Part shown: piece by piece, positions 35,130 through 45,566 of the stretch
Numbering within the stretch: the first letter of the stretch is position 1
Layout of the letters: each line of letters starts with the position of its first letter
DNA from: an uncultured Spirochaetia bacterium
Lineage (GTDB): Bacteria; Spirochaetota; Spirochaetia; CAKZLE01
Assembly (NCBI GenBank): GCA_937125225.1
Contig: CAKZLE010000018.1
Location: 1-64,000, forward strand
Reading direction: 5' to 3'
Length of the DNA: 64,000 nt
Position numbers and translations under genes: made by a program
Notes under the pieces: model-generated
What the model saw: only the letters and a program-made list of their open reading frames with translations
What the model was told of the DNA's origin: nothing
Database searches by the model: none

Positions 35130-35393
35130 ATGGAAGTATGTAGCGGGAATAGAAAGAGGGGAGATCTTATCGTACGGCTTGATGACCGGGAGAATCCCTT
35201 GAATATGAGTATCACCTCGTCTGTGGAGTCTCTCTTTGGAGAACACCTCAAAGGGGTCGTAGAGGATACGATGAAGGCTCTTGGGATCACTACCGGGAAT
35301 CTGATCATAGAAGATGATCAGGCTCTTGATTTCGTTATCAAAGCACGTGTGATCGCTGCTGTCCAACGATTGAAAATGGAGGTGCAAGTATGA
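35130..35393 (+). CDS. citD: Citrate lyase acyl-carrier (gamma) subunit homologue, CitD-like
   Basis: An 87-residue homologue of CitD. Shared features are GDLIVRL, ITSSVESLFG and EDDQALDFVIKARVIAAV. In known CitD proteins Ser14 of the motif GTLESGD carries the phosphoribosyl-dephospho-CoA group. Here the aligned stretch is SGNRKRGD, so Arg10 replaces that serine. Cys4 and Ser5 are nearby. The gene starts seven bases after the upstream hydrolase gene and overlaps citE by four bases (ATGA). It either works without the normal prosthetic group or attaches something elsewhere; function is uncertain. Confidence 0.8.
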   Translation: MEVCSGNRKRGDLIVRLDDRENPLNMSITSSVESLFGEHLKGVVEDTMKALGITTGNLIIEDDQALDFVIKARVIAAVQRLKMEVQV

Positions 35394-36241
35394 GAACACT
35401 CTTATATACTCCCGCGAACACCCCTTCGATGATGATTCAGGCTCAAGTCTATGGAGCGGACGCTGTCATCTTTGACCTAGAGGATGCGATCGCCCCTGAT
35501 AAGAAGCTCGAGGCTCGGATCCTCCTGGCACAGATGTTCGAAGAGTGGGATTTTGAGACAACCGAGTTGATCGTACGAATCAATGGCCTCGATACTCCCT
35601 GGTGGAAAGAAGACCTTATCGCATTGATGGGGAAGAGAGCGTTTACCGTTCGTGTCCCAATGATTGAGACCCTAGAACAGGTTACACTACTCGATCGATT
35701 CCTCAATGACCTGGAGACCGAACGAGATATGGTGGTAGGGTCGACTCGTATACATATTCTTATCGAGACTCCGAAAGGTGTGGTAAACGCCTATTCGTTG
35801 GCAGGCGCCTCAAAGCGGATCACTGCTCTGGGATTCGGCGCTGAAGATTATTGTAGGGCGACTGGTATCATACGAAAAGGACCACCATACACCCTAGATT
35901 ATGTACGCAGCTCCCTTGTGAATGCGGCAGCCTCTTACGGATTGGAATGTCACGATTGTGCTTGGGGCTTTCTAGAAGACAGAACAGGTCTCGAAGAGGA
36001 GGCTAGAAGATCTAGATCTTTGGGGTTCTGTGGAAAGTCAGTTATTCATCCAGATCAGATTGAGATCGTGAATAGGGTATTCTCTCCAACAGAAGATGAG
36101 ATCAACTGGGCTGAGAGGATTCTCTCCTCTCTCTCAGGCGATGTTCATACCGTATCCGGGCAGATGATAGATGCACCGGTTGAGGCTCAAGCGAGAAGGA
36201 TCCTAGAGCTTCACTCGATCTATACCAAACAAGAAGAGTAA
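35390..36241 (+). CDS. citE: Citrate lyase beta subunit homologue (HpcH/HpaI aldolase family), CitE-like
   Basis: A 283-residue TIM-barrel lyase. LLYTPANTPSM, FDLEDAIAPD, VRINGLDTPW, ILIETPKGVVNA (metal-binding Glu), GFGAEDY (metal-binding Asp) and GFCGKSVIHPDQ follow the CitE order. One departure is VPMIET where CitE proteins normally have LPK. The expected role is cleavage of a citryl- or citramalyl-type thioester to an oxo acid and an acyl thioester. It overlaps citD and lies two bases before citF. Confidence 0.85.
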   Translation: MRTLLYTPANTPSMMIQAQVYGADAVIFDLEDAIAPDKKLEARILLAQMFEEWDFETTELIVRINGLDTPWWKEDLIALMGKRAFTVRVPMIETLEQVTLLDRFLNDLETERDMVVGSTRIHILIETPKGVVNAYSLAGASKRITALGFGAEDYCRATGIIRKGPPYTLDYVRSSLVNAAASYGLECHDCAWGFLEDRTGLEEEARRSRSLGFCGKSVIHPDQIEIVNRVFSPTEDEINWAERILSSLSGDVHTVSGQMIDAPVEAQARRILELHSIYTKQEE

Positions 36242-36243
36242 TC

Positions 36244-37776
36244 ATGATTTCACGAACAATACCAGATACCTATAAGGGGTACGGTGACGTACGTCCCACT
36301 ATGAATCAAACAAAGAGCCATACAGCACAAGTAGGTGACCTCCTAGACGAGGATCCGATCATTGATTCTTTGAGAAAGAAGGGGCGTACTCCCATACGCT
36401 ATGAAGAGCTTTCTCAGATCATTAGGGCATCGGGTCTTGCAGATGGGATGAGGATCAGTTTTCATCATCATCTGAGACTCGGGGATCGAGTATTACAGAT
36501 GGTCCTCGAAGAGTTGATGAAGATGGGTTTCAAAGATCTTACCCTCTGCCTCTCTTCAGTCATGGGAGAGGCCTGTAAAGCCGTATTACAAGCGGTAGAG
36601 ACCGGTGTGATCTCGATGATCGAGACGACTGGGATGAAACCTCCACTCTCAACGGCAGTCCAGCAGGCTACCTTGGGTATCCCTGTCGTGATACGTTCTC
36701 ATGGAGGACGGGCCCGAGCTCTTATGCAGGAAGATATTTCGATCCAAGTCGCCTTCATCGCAGCTTCAGCCTGTGATAGGAGGGGTAATATAACAGGAGC
36801 TGTTGGACCGAATAGGTTCGGTTCTATCGGGTATGCTATCCCTGATGCACTAAGATCCGAGTATGTTGTAGTGATCACTGATCATGAGGAGGAATCTATA
36901 CCGGTATCCATTCCCTATCAAGCCATTGATGGACTCTTACGAGTTCCCTCCATAGGAGCGAAAGAGGGGCTATCCGGGGGTTCTATTCGAAGAACCAAGA
37001 GACCTGTGGAGAAACTGATCGCAAGAAGAGCTGCTGAGGTGATCATAGCCTCAGACCTAGTAAGGGCTGAGTTCTCCTTTCAGGTAGGTAGTGGGGGTAT
37101 ATCATTAGAGGTATCACAGATACTCGCAGAGTATCTGAAGAAGAGGGACATCAAGTGTTCTTTTATCTCCGGTGGTATCACAGAACCTCTTGTGAAGATG
37201 CATGAAGAGGGCCTTGTAGAGCGACTGTATGATGTTCAGAGTTTTGATGATGCAGCAGCAGTCTCTCTCTCAGAGAACAAGGAGCATATTGAGATGAGTT
37301 CATCATTATATGCAGACCCAACCAATGAGTCCTGTCTAGCTCATAGACTCGATATCATGGTCCTCTCTGCTACCGAGGTCGACCTCGATTTCAATGTGAA
37401 CTCCTTCACTGGAACCGATGGAAGGATCCTCGGTGCCCTCGGAGGTGCCCCGGATACAGCAGCAGGGGCACGATTGACCGTAGTCGTTCTTCCCTCCTTC
37501 AGAGGAAGGATCCCCTCGATCTGTTCTTCAGTACGAACCGTCTGTACACCAGGTGGGACCGTCGACGTGGTAGTCACTGAACGAGGTATCGCAGTGAACC
37601 CTTTAAGAGAAGATATTCTTAGCTGTCTGAAGACTGCGGGGATCCCTACTCTTACGATGGGAGAACTCTTGGAAAAGGTTCTGGGTATTACAGGAAAACC
37701 TATGAGTATAGCAAGACATGCTCAACTTCAAGGAATCGTAGAATATAGGGATGGTACGGTTATCGATACATTCTGA
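36244..37776 (+). CDS. citF: Citrate lyase alpha subunit homologue (CoA/ACP transferase), CitF-like
   Basis: A 510-residue protein, the normal length of CitF, which swaps acetyl for citryl on the carrier protein. MRISFHHHLRLGD and the C-terminal GGAPDTAAGARLTVVVLPSF followed by RGRIPS and VTERGIAVNP match the family; the usual GGHSDTAAGA reads GGAPDTAAGA here. Last gene of the operon. No citC, citX or citG lies in the window, so maturation of a normal citrate lyase would need genes elsewhere. Confidence 0.87.
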   Translation: MISRTIPDTYKGYGDVRPTMNQTKSHTAQVGDLLDEDPIIDSLRKKGRTPIRYEELSQIIRASGLADGMRISFHHHLRLGDRVLQMVLEELMKMGFKDLTLCLSSVMGEACKAVLQAVETGVISMIETTGMKPPLSTAVQQATLGIPVVIRSHGGRARALMQEDISIQVAFIAASACDRRGNITGAVGPNRFGSIGYAIPDALRSEYVVVITDHEEESIPVSIPYQAIDGLLRVPSIGAKEGLSGGSIRRTKRPVEKLIARRAAEVIIASDLVRAEFSFQVGSGGISLEVSQILAEYLKKRDIKCSFISGGITEPLVKMHEEGLVERLYDVQSFDDAAAVSLSENKEHIEMSSSLYADPTNESCLAHRLDIMVLSATEVDLDFNVNSFTGTDGRILGALGGAPDTAAGARLTVVVLPSFRGRIPSICSSVRTVCTPGGTVDVVVTERGIAVNPLREDILSCLKTAGIPTLTMGELLEKVLGITGKPMSIARHAQLQGIVEYRDGTVIDTF

Positions 37777-37783
37777 TTGAAAC

Positions 37784-37798
37784 AGTAAAATATTTACT
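37784..37798. promoter_or_regulatory. Upstream (auxiliary) LacI-type operator of the alpha-galactosidase operon
   Basis: Perfect 15-bp palindrome AGTAAAATATTTACT (6-bp arms, 3-base centre). It matches the promoter-proximal AGTAAAAGTTTTACT at 37972 at 13 of 15 positions. The 188-bp separation would suit a repression loop. The gap 37777-38030 contains no gene. Confidence 0.55.
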
Positions 37799-37971
37799 CA
37801 CTCTTATACTATGAGGGAGGGGGGCTCCTCCTGTTGATCTATATGAATCTCTGTGGGTTGTCAATAGTATCTAACTTGTTGATTAATAACTAGTTGAATA
37901 TCATATATGAAATTCTTTAGCGCTGTTTTTTAGCTCTGATAACCTTTTTGTGTGGTTCCTCTATTCTGGCA

Positions 37972-38024
37972 AGTAAAAGTTTTACTAAAAAATATTTGAC
38001 TTTGAGTAAAACTCATGTAAGAAT
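37972..38024 (+). promoter_or_regulatory. Alpha-galactosidase promoter and operators
   Basis: The palindrome AGTAAAAGTTTTACT (37972-37986; 7-1-7) lies just before TTGACT (37996-38001). After 17 bases comes an extended -10, TGTAAGAAT (38016-38024), six bases before the ATG at 38031. A second AGTAAAACT (38005-38013) inside the spacer is the exact reverse complement of AGTTTTACT at 37978. Operators therefore straddle the promoter. The LacI-type protein at 43478 is the likely binder. Confidence 0.65.
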
Positions 38025-38030
38025 AGCTTT

Positions 38031-40259
38031 ATGGGAATGATCAATTACAACAAGAAACAACAAATATTCCACCTCAATAATAATAAGATAAGCTATGTGA
38101 TCGGTGTATCGGATACAGGAAAACTGATGCACCACTACTATGGCTCCTTTATTGGGAACCAGCAGGACTTCTCCTGGTTCGTACAGGTGAGTCCACGAGC
38201 TCTTGCTGCTACTCAGAGTGGGCAGAGTATCAGTGATGAATACATCAGACATGAATATGGGACCTGGGGGACCGGTGATTATCGGGAACCCTCCTATTCA
38301 ATATTCTATGGTAATGATAGGAGACGATGTCAGTTCGCCTATCATGATCATAGGATCATCAGTTCAAAGAACTCGATTCTCCCGCTTCCTGAAGTAAGAG
38401 ATCCCAGAGGGGAATCCGAGACTCTTGAGATCGTACTGTTCGATTCGAATGCCGGTGTCATGCTCACATTAGTCTATACTATCTATCCTGAACTCCCGGT
38501 GATCGTCAGATCGGCTCGGGTACTCTCCCATAATGAAGAACCACTTGATATCAAGAGACTCAATAGTGCCTCTATCGATCTGTTCTCAGAAGATTATGAA
38601 GCCTATTCTCTCTGGGGCACCTGGGCTCGAGAGAGACATATACAGAAGAATCAATTATCGAAGGGGATCTTCTCCATTGGAAGTACCCGTGGGGCTAGTT
38701 CAGCTGATGCCAATCCCTTCATAGCTCTTGCTTCTTTGCATGCAACAGAACAGAGTGGGACAGTCTATGGCATGTCTCTTATCTATTCTGGGAACTTCAA
38801 AGCACAGGCAGAGGTCGACCATGATGGGATGACAAGGATGTCTATAGGGCTCCACCCTGATAACTTCAGTTGGTCTCTCTCTAAAGATGAATCCTTTCAG
38901 ACTCCTGAGGCGGTTCTTGTCTATTCGGACACCGGCCTCGGTGGACTCAGTCAGGGTTTCCATGAGCTAGCGAAGGAATATATCCAATCACCTACCTGGA
39001 AAGATACCGAAAGACCGATCGTACTGAATAATTGGGAAGCTACCTACTTTGATTTCGATGAAGAGAAGATCGTAGAACTCGCAGCGTCAGCTAAAGATCT
39101 TGGTGCTGAACTCTTTGTTTTAGATGATGGTTGGTTTGGAAGACGAAATGATGACACCTCATCACTCGGGGACTGGTATGTGAATACTGAGAAACTCCCG
39201 AGTGGTATATCTGGGCTCTCGAAGAGGGTGACAGATCTTGGAATCGGTTTCGGATTATGGATTGAACCAGAGATGGTCAATAGGGACTCTGATCTCTATC
39301 GCAGCCATCCTGAATGGGTCTTGGGCGATCCTGAACGTGCGACTATCGAGGTTCGGAATCAGCTAGTATTGGATTTTGCCAACCCATCTGTCGTCGATGC
39401 GATCTATTCGCAATTGATCGATGTGATCGATGGTTCAGCTATCTCCTATATCAAATGGGATATGAACAGGAATATGACTGAGCCGTACAGTCGATATATT
39501 GGAAGTAGTAGGCAGGGAGAGGTCCCTCACCGATATATTCTTGGTGTCTATGATCTCTATCGCAGGCTCAATGAACGTTATCCTCATATTCTTTTCGAAT
39601 CGTGTGCTTCAGGTGGAAACCGGTTCGATCTTGGGATGCTCTATTTTGCTCCCCAGGCTTGGACTAGTGATGATACAGATGCTGTTGAGAGGATAAAGAT
39701 CCAGTATGGGACGAGTATGGTCTACCCGCTCTCCTGTATCAGTAATCATGTATCAGATATTCCCAACCACCAGGTCGGAAGAAGCTGTCCTCTGAAGTTC
39801 AGAGGTGATGTTGCCTGTTTCGGTATCTTCGGTTATGAGATGGATCCAACGAAAGCAGATGAGCAATTAAGAGCAGAGATACAAGAGCAGGTCACTGCCT
39901 ACAAAGCCTTCCGGCCACTGATGATGAATGGCCACTTTTATCGGCTCCTAAGTCCTTTTGAGGGGACGGGGAATCAGGCGGCCTGGATGGTCGTATCAAA
40001 AGATAAGAGAGAGGCTCTTGCAGCTTTCTATCAGATACTCGCTGAACCGAATCCTGGTGAGAGAAGAATAAGATTCACCGGATTGGATCCGCATCTGACC
40101 TATGAGGTCACCTGTGATGGTGAGAGATCAATACTTGCTACCGGCAGGTTGTTACTATCCTTCGGATATATTCTGCCTCCGGTCTTCACCGGACATGGCG
40201 GGTGCAGTGGAAAAGCAGAAGATTTTTATTCTAGATTGATTAAGATCATGGCGGTTTGA
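38031..40259 (+). CDS. Alpha-galactosidase, GH36
   Basis: A 742-residue cytoplasmic enzyme that removes alpha-galactose from melibiose, raffinose and related sugars. The N-terminal beta-sandwich runs to about residue 330. The TIM barrel then has LDDGWFGRR, YIKWDMNRNM with nucleophile D477, and TSDDTDAVER with acid/base D547; the 70-residue spacing equals that of D478/D548 in Geobacillus AgaA-type enzymes. The start codon lies six bases after the -10 and has no Shine-Dalgarno, so the message may be leaderless. Importer genes follow after 37 bases. Confidence 0.93.
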   Translation: MGMINYNKKQQIFHLNNNKISYVIGVSDTGKLMHHYYGSFIGNQQDFSWFVQVSPRALAATQSGQSISDEYIRHEYGTWGTGDYREPSYSIFYGNDRRRCQFAYHDHRIISSKNSILPLPEVRDPRGESETLEIVLFDSNAGVMLTLVYTIYPELPVIVRSARVLSHNEEPLDIKRLNSASIDLFSEDYEAYSLWGTWARERHIQKNQLSKGIFSIGSTRGASSADANPFIALASLHATEQSGTVYGMSLIYSGNFKAQAEVDHDGMTRMSIGLHPDNFSWSLSKDESFQTPEAVLVYSDTGLGGLSQGFHELAKEYIQSPTWKDTERPIVLNNWEATYFDFDEEKIVELAASAKDLGAELFVLDDGWFGRRNDDTSSLGDWYVNTEKLPSGISGLSKRVTDLGIGFGLWIEPEMVNRDSDLYRSHPEWVLGDPERATIEVRNQLVLDFANPSVVDAIYSQLIDVIDGSAISYIKWDMNRNMTEPYSRYIGSSRQGEVPHRYILGVYDLYRRLNERYPHILFESCASGGNRFDLGMLYFAPQAWTSDDTDAVERIKIQYGTSMVYPLSCISNHVSDIPNHQVGRSCPLKFRGDVACFGIFGYEMDPTKADEQLRAEIQEQVTAYKAFRPLMMNGHFYRLLSPFEGTGNQAAWMVVSKDKREALAAFYQILAEPNPGERRIRFTGLDPHLTYEVTCDGERSILATGRLLLSFGYILPPVFTGHGGCSGKAEDFYSRLIKIMAV

Positions 40260-40296
40260 TCAAGGATCTGGATTCGATTCATAAAAGGGGAGGGGT

Positions 40297-41160
40297 ATGG
40301 AAAAAAAGTACATGTTCATTTTATTGTGGTTTCCGTTACTGTTGTTCGTAGCAGCATTTGCGTTGCCTTTATTCTACGGTGTCCTACTATCACTCAAAGA
40401 TACCAGTGGTAACTTTGTCGGAGTCACAAACTACGTAAGCGTACTTACAGATCAGAGATTCTGGGGTTCTCTCGGATTCACGTTCTTCTTTGCGTTTGTC
40501 GTCGTAGGACTCATGACGACCTTGGGACTGCTTTTCGGTGTGTTCATCAATCATCTGACGGTCGGTCAGAACCTGGTAAAATCATCGATGCTCATCCCAT
40601 GGGCTATCTCTTTAACTGCATGGGGACTATTAGGACAGATCGTGTTCAGTAAGGATTACGGTATCGTGAATCATCTGTTGATGGTCATTGGTCTGATAGA
40701 CAAACCGGTCGTCTGGCTTGCCGACCCGGGTAATGCGAAGTTCGCGATCATCGCATCCCGTATCTATAAGGATGTCTGGTTCGGTACACTTCTCTTCCTC
40801 GTAGCTCGACAGGGTATTTCCGGTGAGCTCTATGAAGAGGCAAAGGTCTCTGGAGCGACAGGCAGGTTCTGCCTATGGCATATAACGATCCCGCTACTTC
40901 GACCGACAATCCTCTATGTGGGGATCATCAATATGATCTTCTCCCTGCATGAGTTCGACCAGGTCTATGCACTTACTAAGGGTGGTCCGGGGTTTGCGAC
41001 TGAGACAGCAGCTATGGGTATCTATAAACATGGGATGCTCTTCGGTAACTATGAGATAGCGATAGCCCAATCGATCCTATGGAGTATCTTCATTGGAACA
41101 CTTGCAGTGATCATTTTTGTTCCAGGACAGTTAAGGAGTTTACGAAATGGCAATAAATAG
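40297..41160 (+). CDS. ABC sugar importer permease, MalF/UgpA type
   Basis: A 287-residue permease with six membrane segments, preceded by AGGGGAGGGG. The EAA loop is LYEEAKVSGATGRFCLWHIT followed by IPLLRPT. GGPGFATETAAMGIYKHGML is also typical of MalF-like subunits. It is downstream of the alpha-galactosidase gene, which suggests transport of alpha-galactosides. Confidence 0.9.
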   Translation: MEKKYMFILLWFPLLLFVAAFALPLFYGVLLSLKDTSGNFVGVTNYVSVLTDQRFWGSLGFTFFFAFVVVGLMTTLGLLFGVFINHLTVGQNLVKSSMLIPWAISLTAWGLLGQIVFSKDYGIVNHLLMVIGLIDKPVVWLADPGNAKFAIIASRIYKDVWFGTLLFLVARQGISGELYEEAKVSGATGRFCLWHITIPLLRPTILYVGIINMIFSLHEFDQVYALTKGGPGFATETAAMGIYKHGMLFGNYEIAIAQSILWSIFIGTLAVIIFVPGQLRSLRNGNK

Positions 41161-41998
41161 AAAAGCATATACCATGGTGCAGCTTCGTAAAGCTGGACAG
41201 GCATTGTTGGTTCTCGCCCTTTTGATCATGATCCTCTTTCCGATCTTCTGGCTTGGGCGGATATCTCTTACGGCTGAGAAGGCGATACTCTCAGAGCATG
41301 TGACACTACTCCCTGCAAAAGGGGATGTCAGTCTAGAGGCCTATCGGATAGCTTTCACAGAACATGACACGCTGAAATACCTGTTCAACTCTCTATTCAT
41401 TGTCCTCTGTGCGACGACGGTATCACTGTTCTTCAGTATATCTATCGCCTATGTGATAACGAAATATGAGTTCAAGGGAAGGACGGCAGTCATGACCGGG
41501 ATCCTTTTCTCGGTGACCATCCCCTGGATCGTCTATATCTTGCCACTGTTCACGTTCGCAGCCCAGGTCAACTGGCTTGATAAGCATGGTTTCATGATCT
41601 TCCTCTATGGGGTGAGTGGGATCCCGTTGTTTACCTGGTTCGCCATGCCCTATATGCAGGAGTTTCCTACAGAGATGATAGAAGGTGCAAAGATCGATGG
41701 CGCGAATGATCTGGTGATCCTCATACGGATCATCATCCCAGCGGTGAAGAATGTGTTGTTCGCCCTGTTCTTGATCAGATTCATCTGGGCCTACAATGAT
41801 CTGTTGTTCTCACTGACATTCACCTTCCACAAAGCGAAGATGATCATGCCTGCGATCCTGGAATTTGGGGGGCTCTATTCGGTACCATTCGCACGAATGG
41901 CAGCTGGTGGTGTCATTGCTATCACCCCTATCGTCCTACTTGTGATCGTTTTTCAGAAATATATCGAAACAGGTCTTACCGGCCGAACATTCAAATAG
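41147..41998 (+). CDS. ABC sugar importer permease, MalG/UgpE type
   Basis: A 283-residue partner permease overlapping the previous gene by 14 bases, with AAGGAG just before the ATG. Six membrane segments; the EAA loop is MIEGAKIDGANDLVILIRII followed by IPAVKN. No ATPase gene accompanies this importer either. Confidence 0.9.
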   Translation: MAINRKAYTMVQLRKAGQALLVLALLIMILFPIFWLGRISLTAEKAILSEHVTLLPAKGDVSLEAYRIAFTEHDTLKYLFNSLFIVLCATTVSLFFSISIAYVITKYEFKGRTAVMTGILFSVTIPWIVYILPLFTFAAQVNWLDKHGFMIFLYGVSGIPLFTWFAMPYMQEFPTEMIEGAKIDGANDLVILIRIIIPAVKNVLFALFLIRFIWAYNDLLFSLTFTFHKAKMIMPAILEFGGLYSVPFARMAAGGVIAITPIVLLVIVFQKYIETGLTGRTFK

Positions 41999-42005
41999 TG
42001 ATTTT

Positions 42006-42022
42006 ACCGGTTGTTAACCGGT
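42006..42022 (+). other. Intergenic hairpin before the binding-protein gene
   Basis: Perfect 7-bp stem ACCGGTT / AACCGGT with a 3-base loop, seven bases after the permease stop and ahead of the GGGAGG of the binding-protein gene. Same placement as the hairpin at 31506-31522. Confidence 0.55.
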
Positions 42023-42046
42023 GTGATAATAAGAAGGGAGGTTCTT

Positions 42047-43336
42047 ATGAAAAGAACATTGGCAGTTTTAGTGGTTTTATTGATGGCTTGTACCCTGCTG
42101 TTCGCAGCAGGTCAGCAGGAAGAAGAAGTAAATGCAGATAGCGGGAAGATCGTTCTGTATTCTCCATCTTGGGGTATCGAGTTCGCAGAAGAGATGATCG
42201 CAGAGTATGCAAAAGTCAAACCTGGTGTAGAGATCGAATTGATGAGAGGACCATCAGCATGGAACGAACATGTTGGTAGAACTTCATTATGGATGAAGAC
42301 CAAATTCTCAGGTGTAGACCTGGTATACATGGATGACAGTGGTATCGTCGATGGTGTTCCTAACGGGTATTGGGAAAAACTCGATGATGTATTGGCTCCA
42401 GGTTCAATCGAGAACCTCGTAGGACTACAGCAGAAATATATCGATGCACACGGTGGATTATACCGAGTCCCATGGTGGAACGGTATGGGATACCTTTTCT
42501 ACCGAATAGATATGTTCGAAGAGGCTGGCATCGAAGTTCCCACAACTTGGGACGAGTTGATGGTAGCTGCTGAGAAATTGACAATCGATAAAGATAATGA
42601 TGGAACGATCGACCAGTGGGGATACCTCACACAGGGTGGACCTGGTGAGATGTACAACAACTGGACAGAGTTCCTGATGCAGGCTGGTGGAGATCAGTTC
42701 AAATATGCTGAGAACGGAAAGGCAACAGACGAAGCTCTTAATGCTCTTCTGTTTATGAAAGAACTTTATAACACCGTCACTCCTCCAGATATGGTAGCGA
42801 TTGACTACAACCAGAGTAGAGCGATGTTCACTCAGGGTAAAGCAGCGATCCTTAGAGATTGGGCAGACACTGGTAGACTTGCAGTCACAGAAGGTATGAC
42901 CGACAAGATCGGGGTCATGGAATTCCCAGCAGGTCCTGCAGGCTCATGGGGAGTCGGCCACTCTTGGGGTATCGCAGTCAATAAGTTCGGTGATAACTAC
43001 AAGAAGAACCCACAAGCGATCGTAGACTTTCTAAACTTCATGATGACTGATGAGATCCACTCGATCTCAGCTAAGGCAGAAGGTCCAGCACTCGCATCTA
43101 TCATGGACGATCCTGCAAAACTCGATAAGATCATCCAGGGTTCGATCGTGATCGAACACTTCTCAGATTTTATCAATCACCGAGACGTTCGTAACTTCCC
43201 AGCCGGGAACTCCGCTGAATATATGGATATCATCGGAAAGAACATCTCAGCATTCGTTTTTGATAGAGATGCAGATCTTGCAGATGCAAATGATGTCTTA
43301 GTCACTATCCAGGAAGGATTAGATCCACTGTTCTAG
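42047..43336 (+). CDS. ABC importer solute-binding protein, family 1 (alpha-galactoside candidate)
   Basis: A 429-residue periplasmic binding protein. Start at 42047 is five bases after GGGAGG and gives the signal peptide MKRTLAVLVVLLMACTLLFA with AGQQEEE after it; a longer frame from 42011 reads through the hairpin. There is a Cys in the signal sequence (ACTLLFA), but it is not in a normal lipobox. KIVLYSPSWGIEFAEEMIAE and GKAAILRDWADTG follow the family pattern. It ends the operon and is followed by a strong terminator. Confidence 0.92.
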   Translation: MKRTLAVLVVLLMACTLLFAAGQQEEEVNADSGKIVLYSPSWGIEFAEEMIAEYAKVKPGVEIELMRGPSAWNEHVGRTSLWMKTKFSGVDLVYMDDSGIVDGVPNGYWEKLDDVLAPGSIENLVGLQQKYIDAHGGLYRVPWWNGMGYLFYRIDMFEEAGIEVPTTWDELMVAAEKLTIDKDNDGTIDQWGYLTQGGPGEMYNNWTEFLMQAGGDQFKYAENGKATDEALNALLFMKELYNTVTPPDMVAIDYNQSRAMFTQGKAAILRDWADTGRLAVTEGMTDKIGVMEFPAGPAGSWGVGHSWGIAVNKFGDNYKKNPQAIVDFLNFMMTDEIHSISAKAEGPALASIMDDPAKLDKIIQGSIVIEHFSDFINHRDVRNFPAGNSAEYMDIIGKNISAFVFDRDADLADANDVLVTIQEGLDPLF

Positions 43337-43359
43337 AGTAGGTTGACTATCTGAATCTT

Positions 43360-43393
43360 AGCACAAAGCGGAGCATAAGCTCCGTTTTGTGCT
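43360..43393 (+). terminator. Strong hairpin terminator of the alpha-galactoside operon
   Basis: 15-bp stem (AGCACAAAGCGGAGC with GCTCCGTTTTGTGCT, one G-U pair) around loop ATAA, 23 bases after the binding-protein stop. TTTTGTGCTATAT forms the descending arm; a clean T-run is absent but the stem is long. Confidence 0.75.
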
Positions 43394-43465
43394 ATATCTA
43401 ATCAAAGAAGTATTGTATAGTTTTATTATTATATACAGCATGTAACATATACACTGTAGCGTTAG

Positions 43466-45541
<2,076 letters not shown>

Positions 45542-45566
45542 CTTCTATATCCTTATGGTTTTCTGT

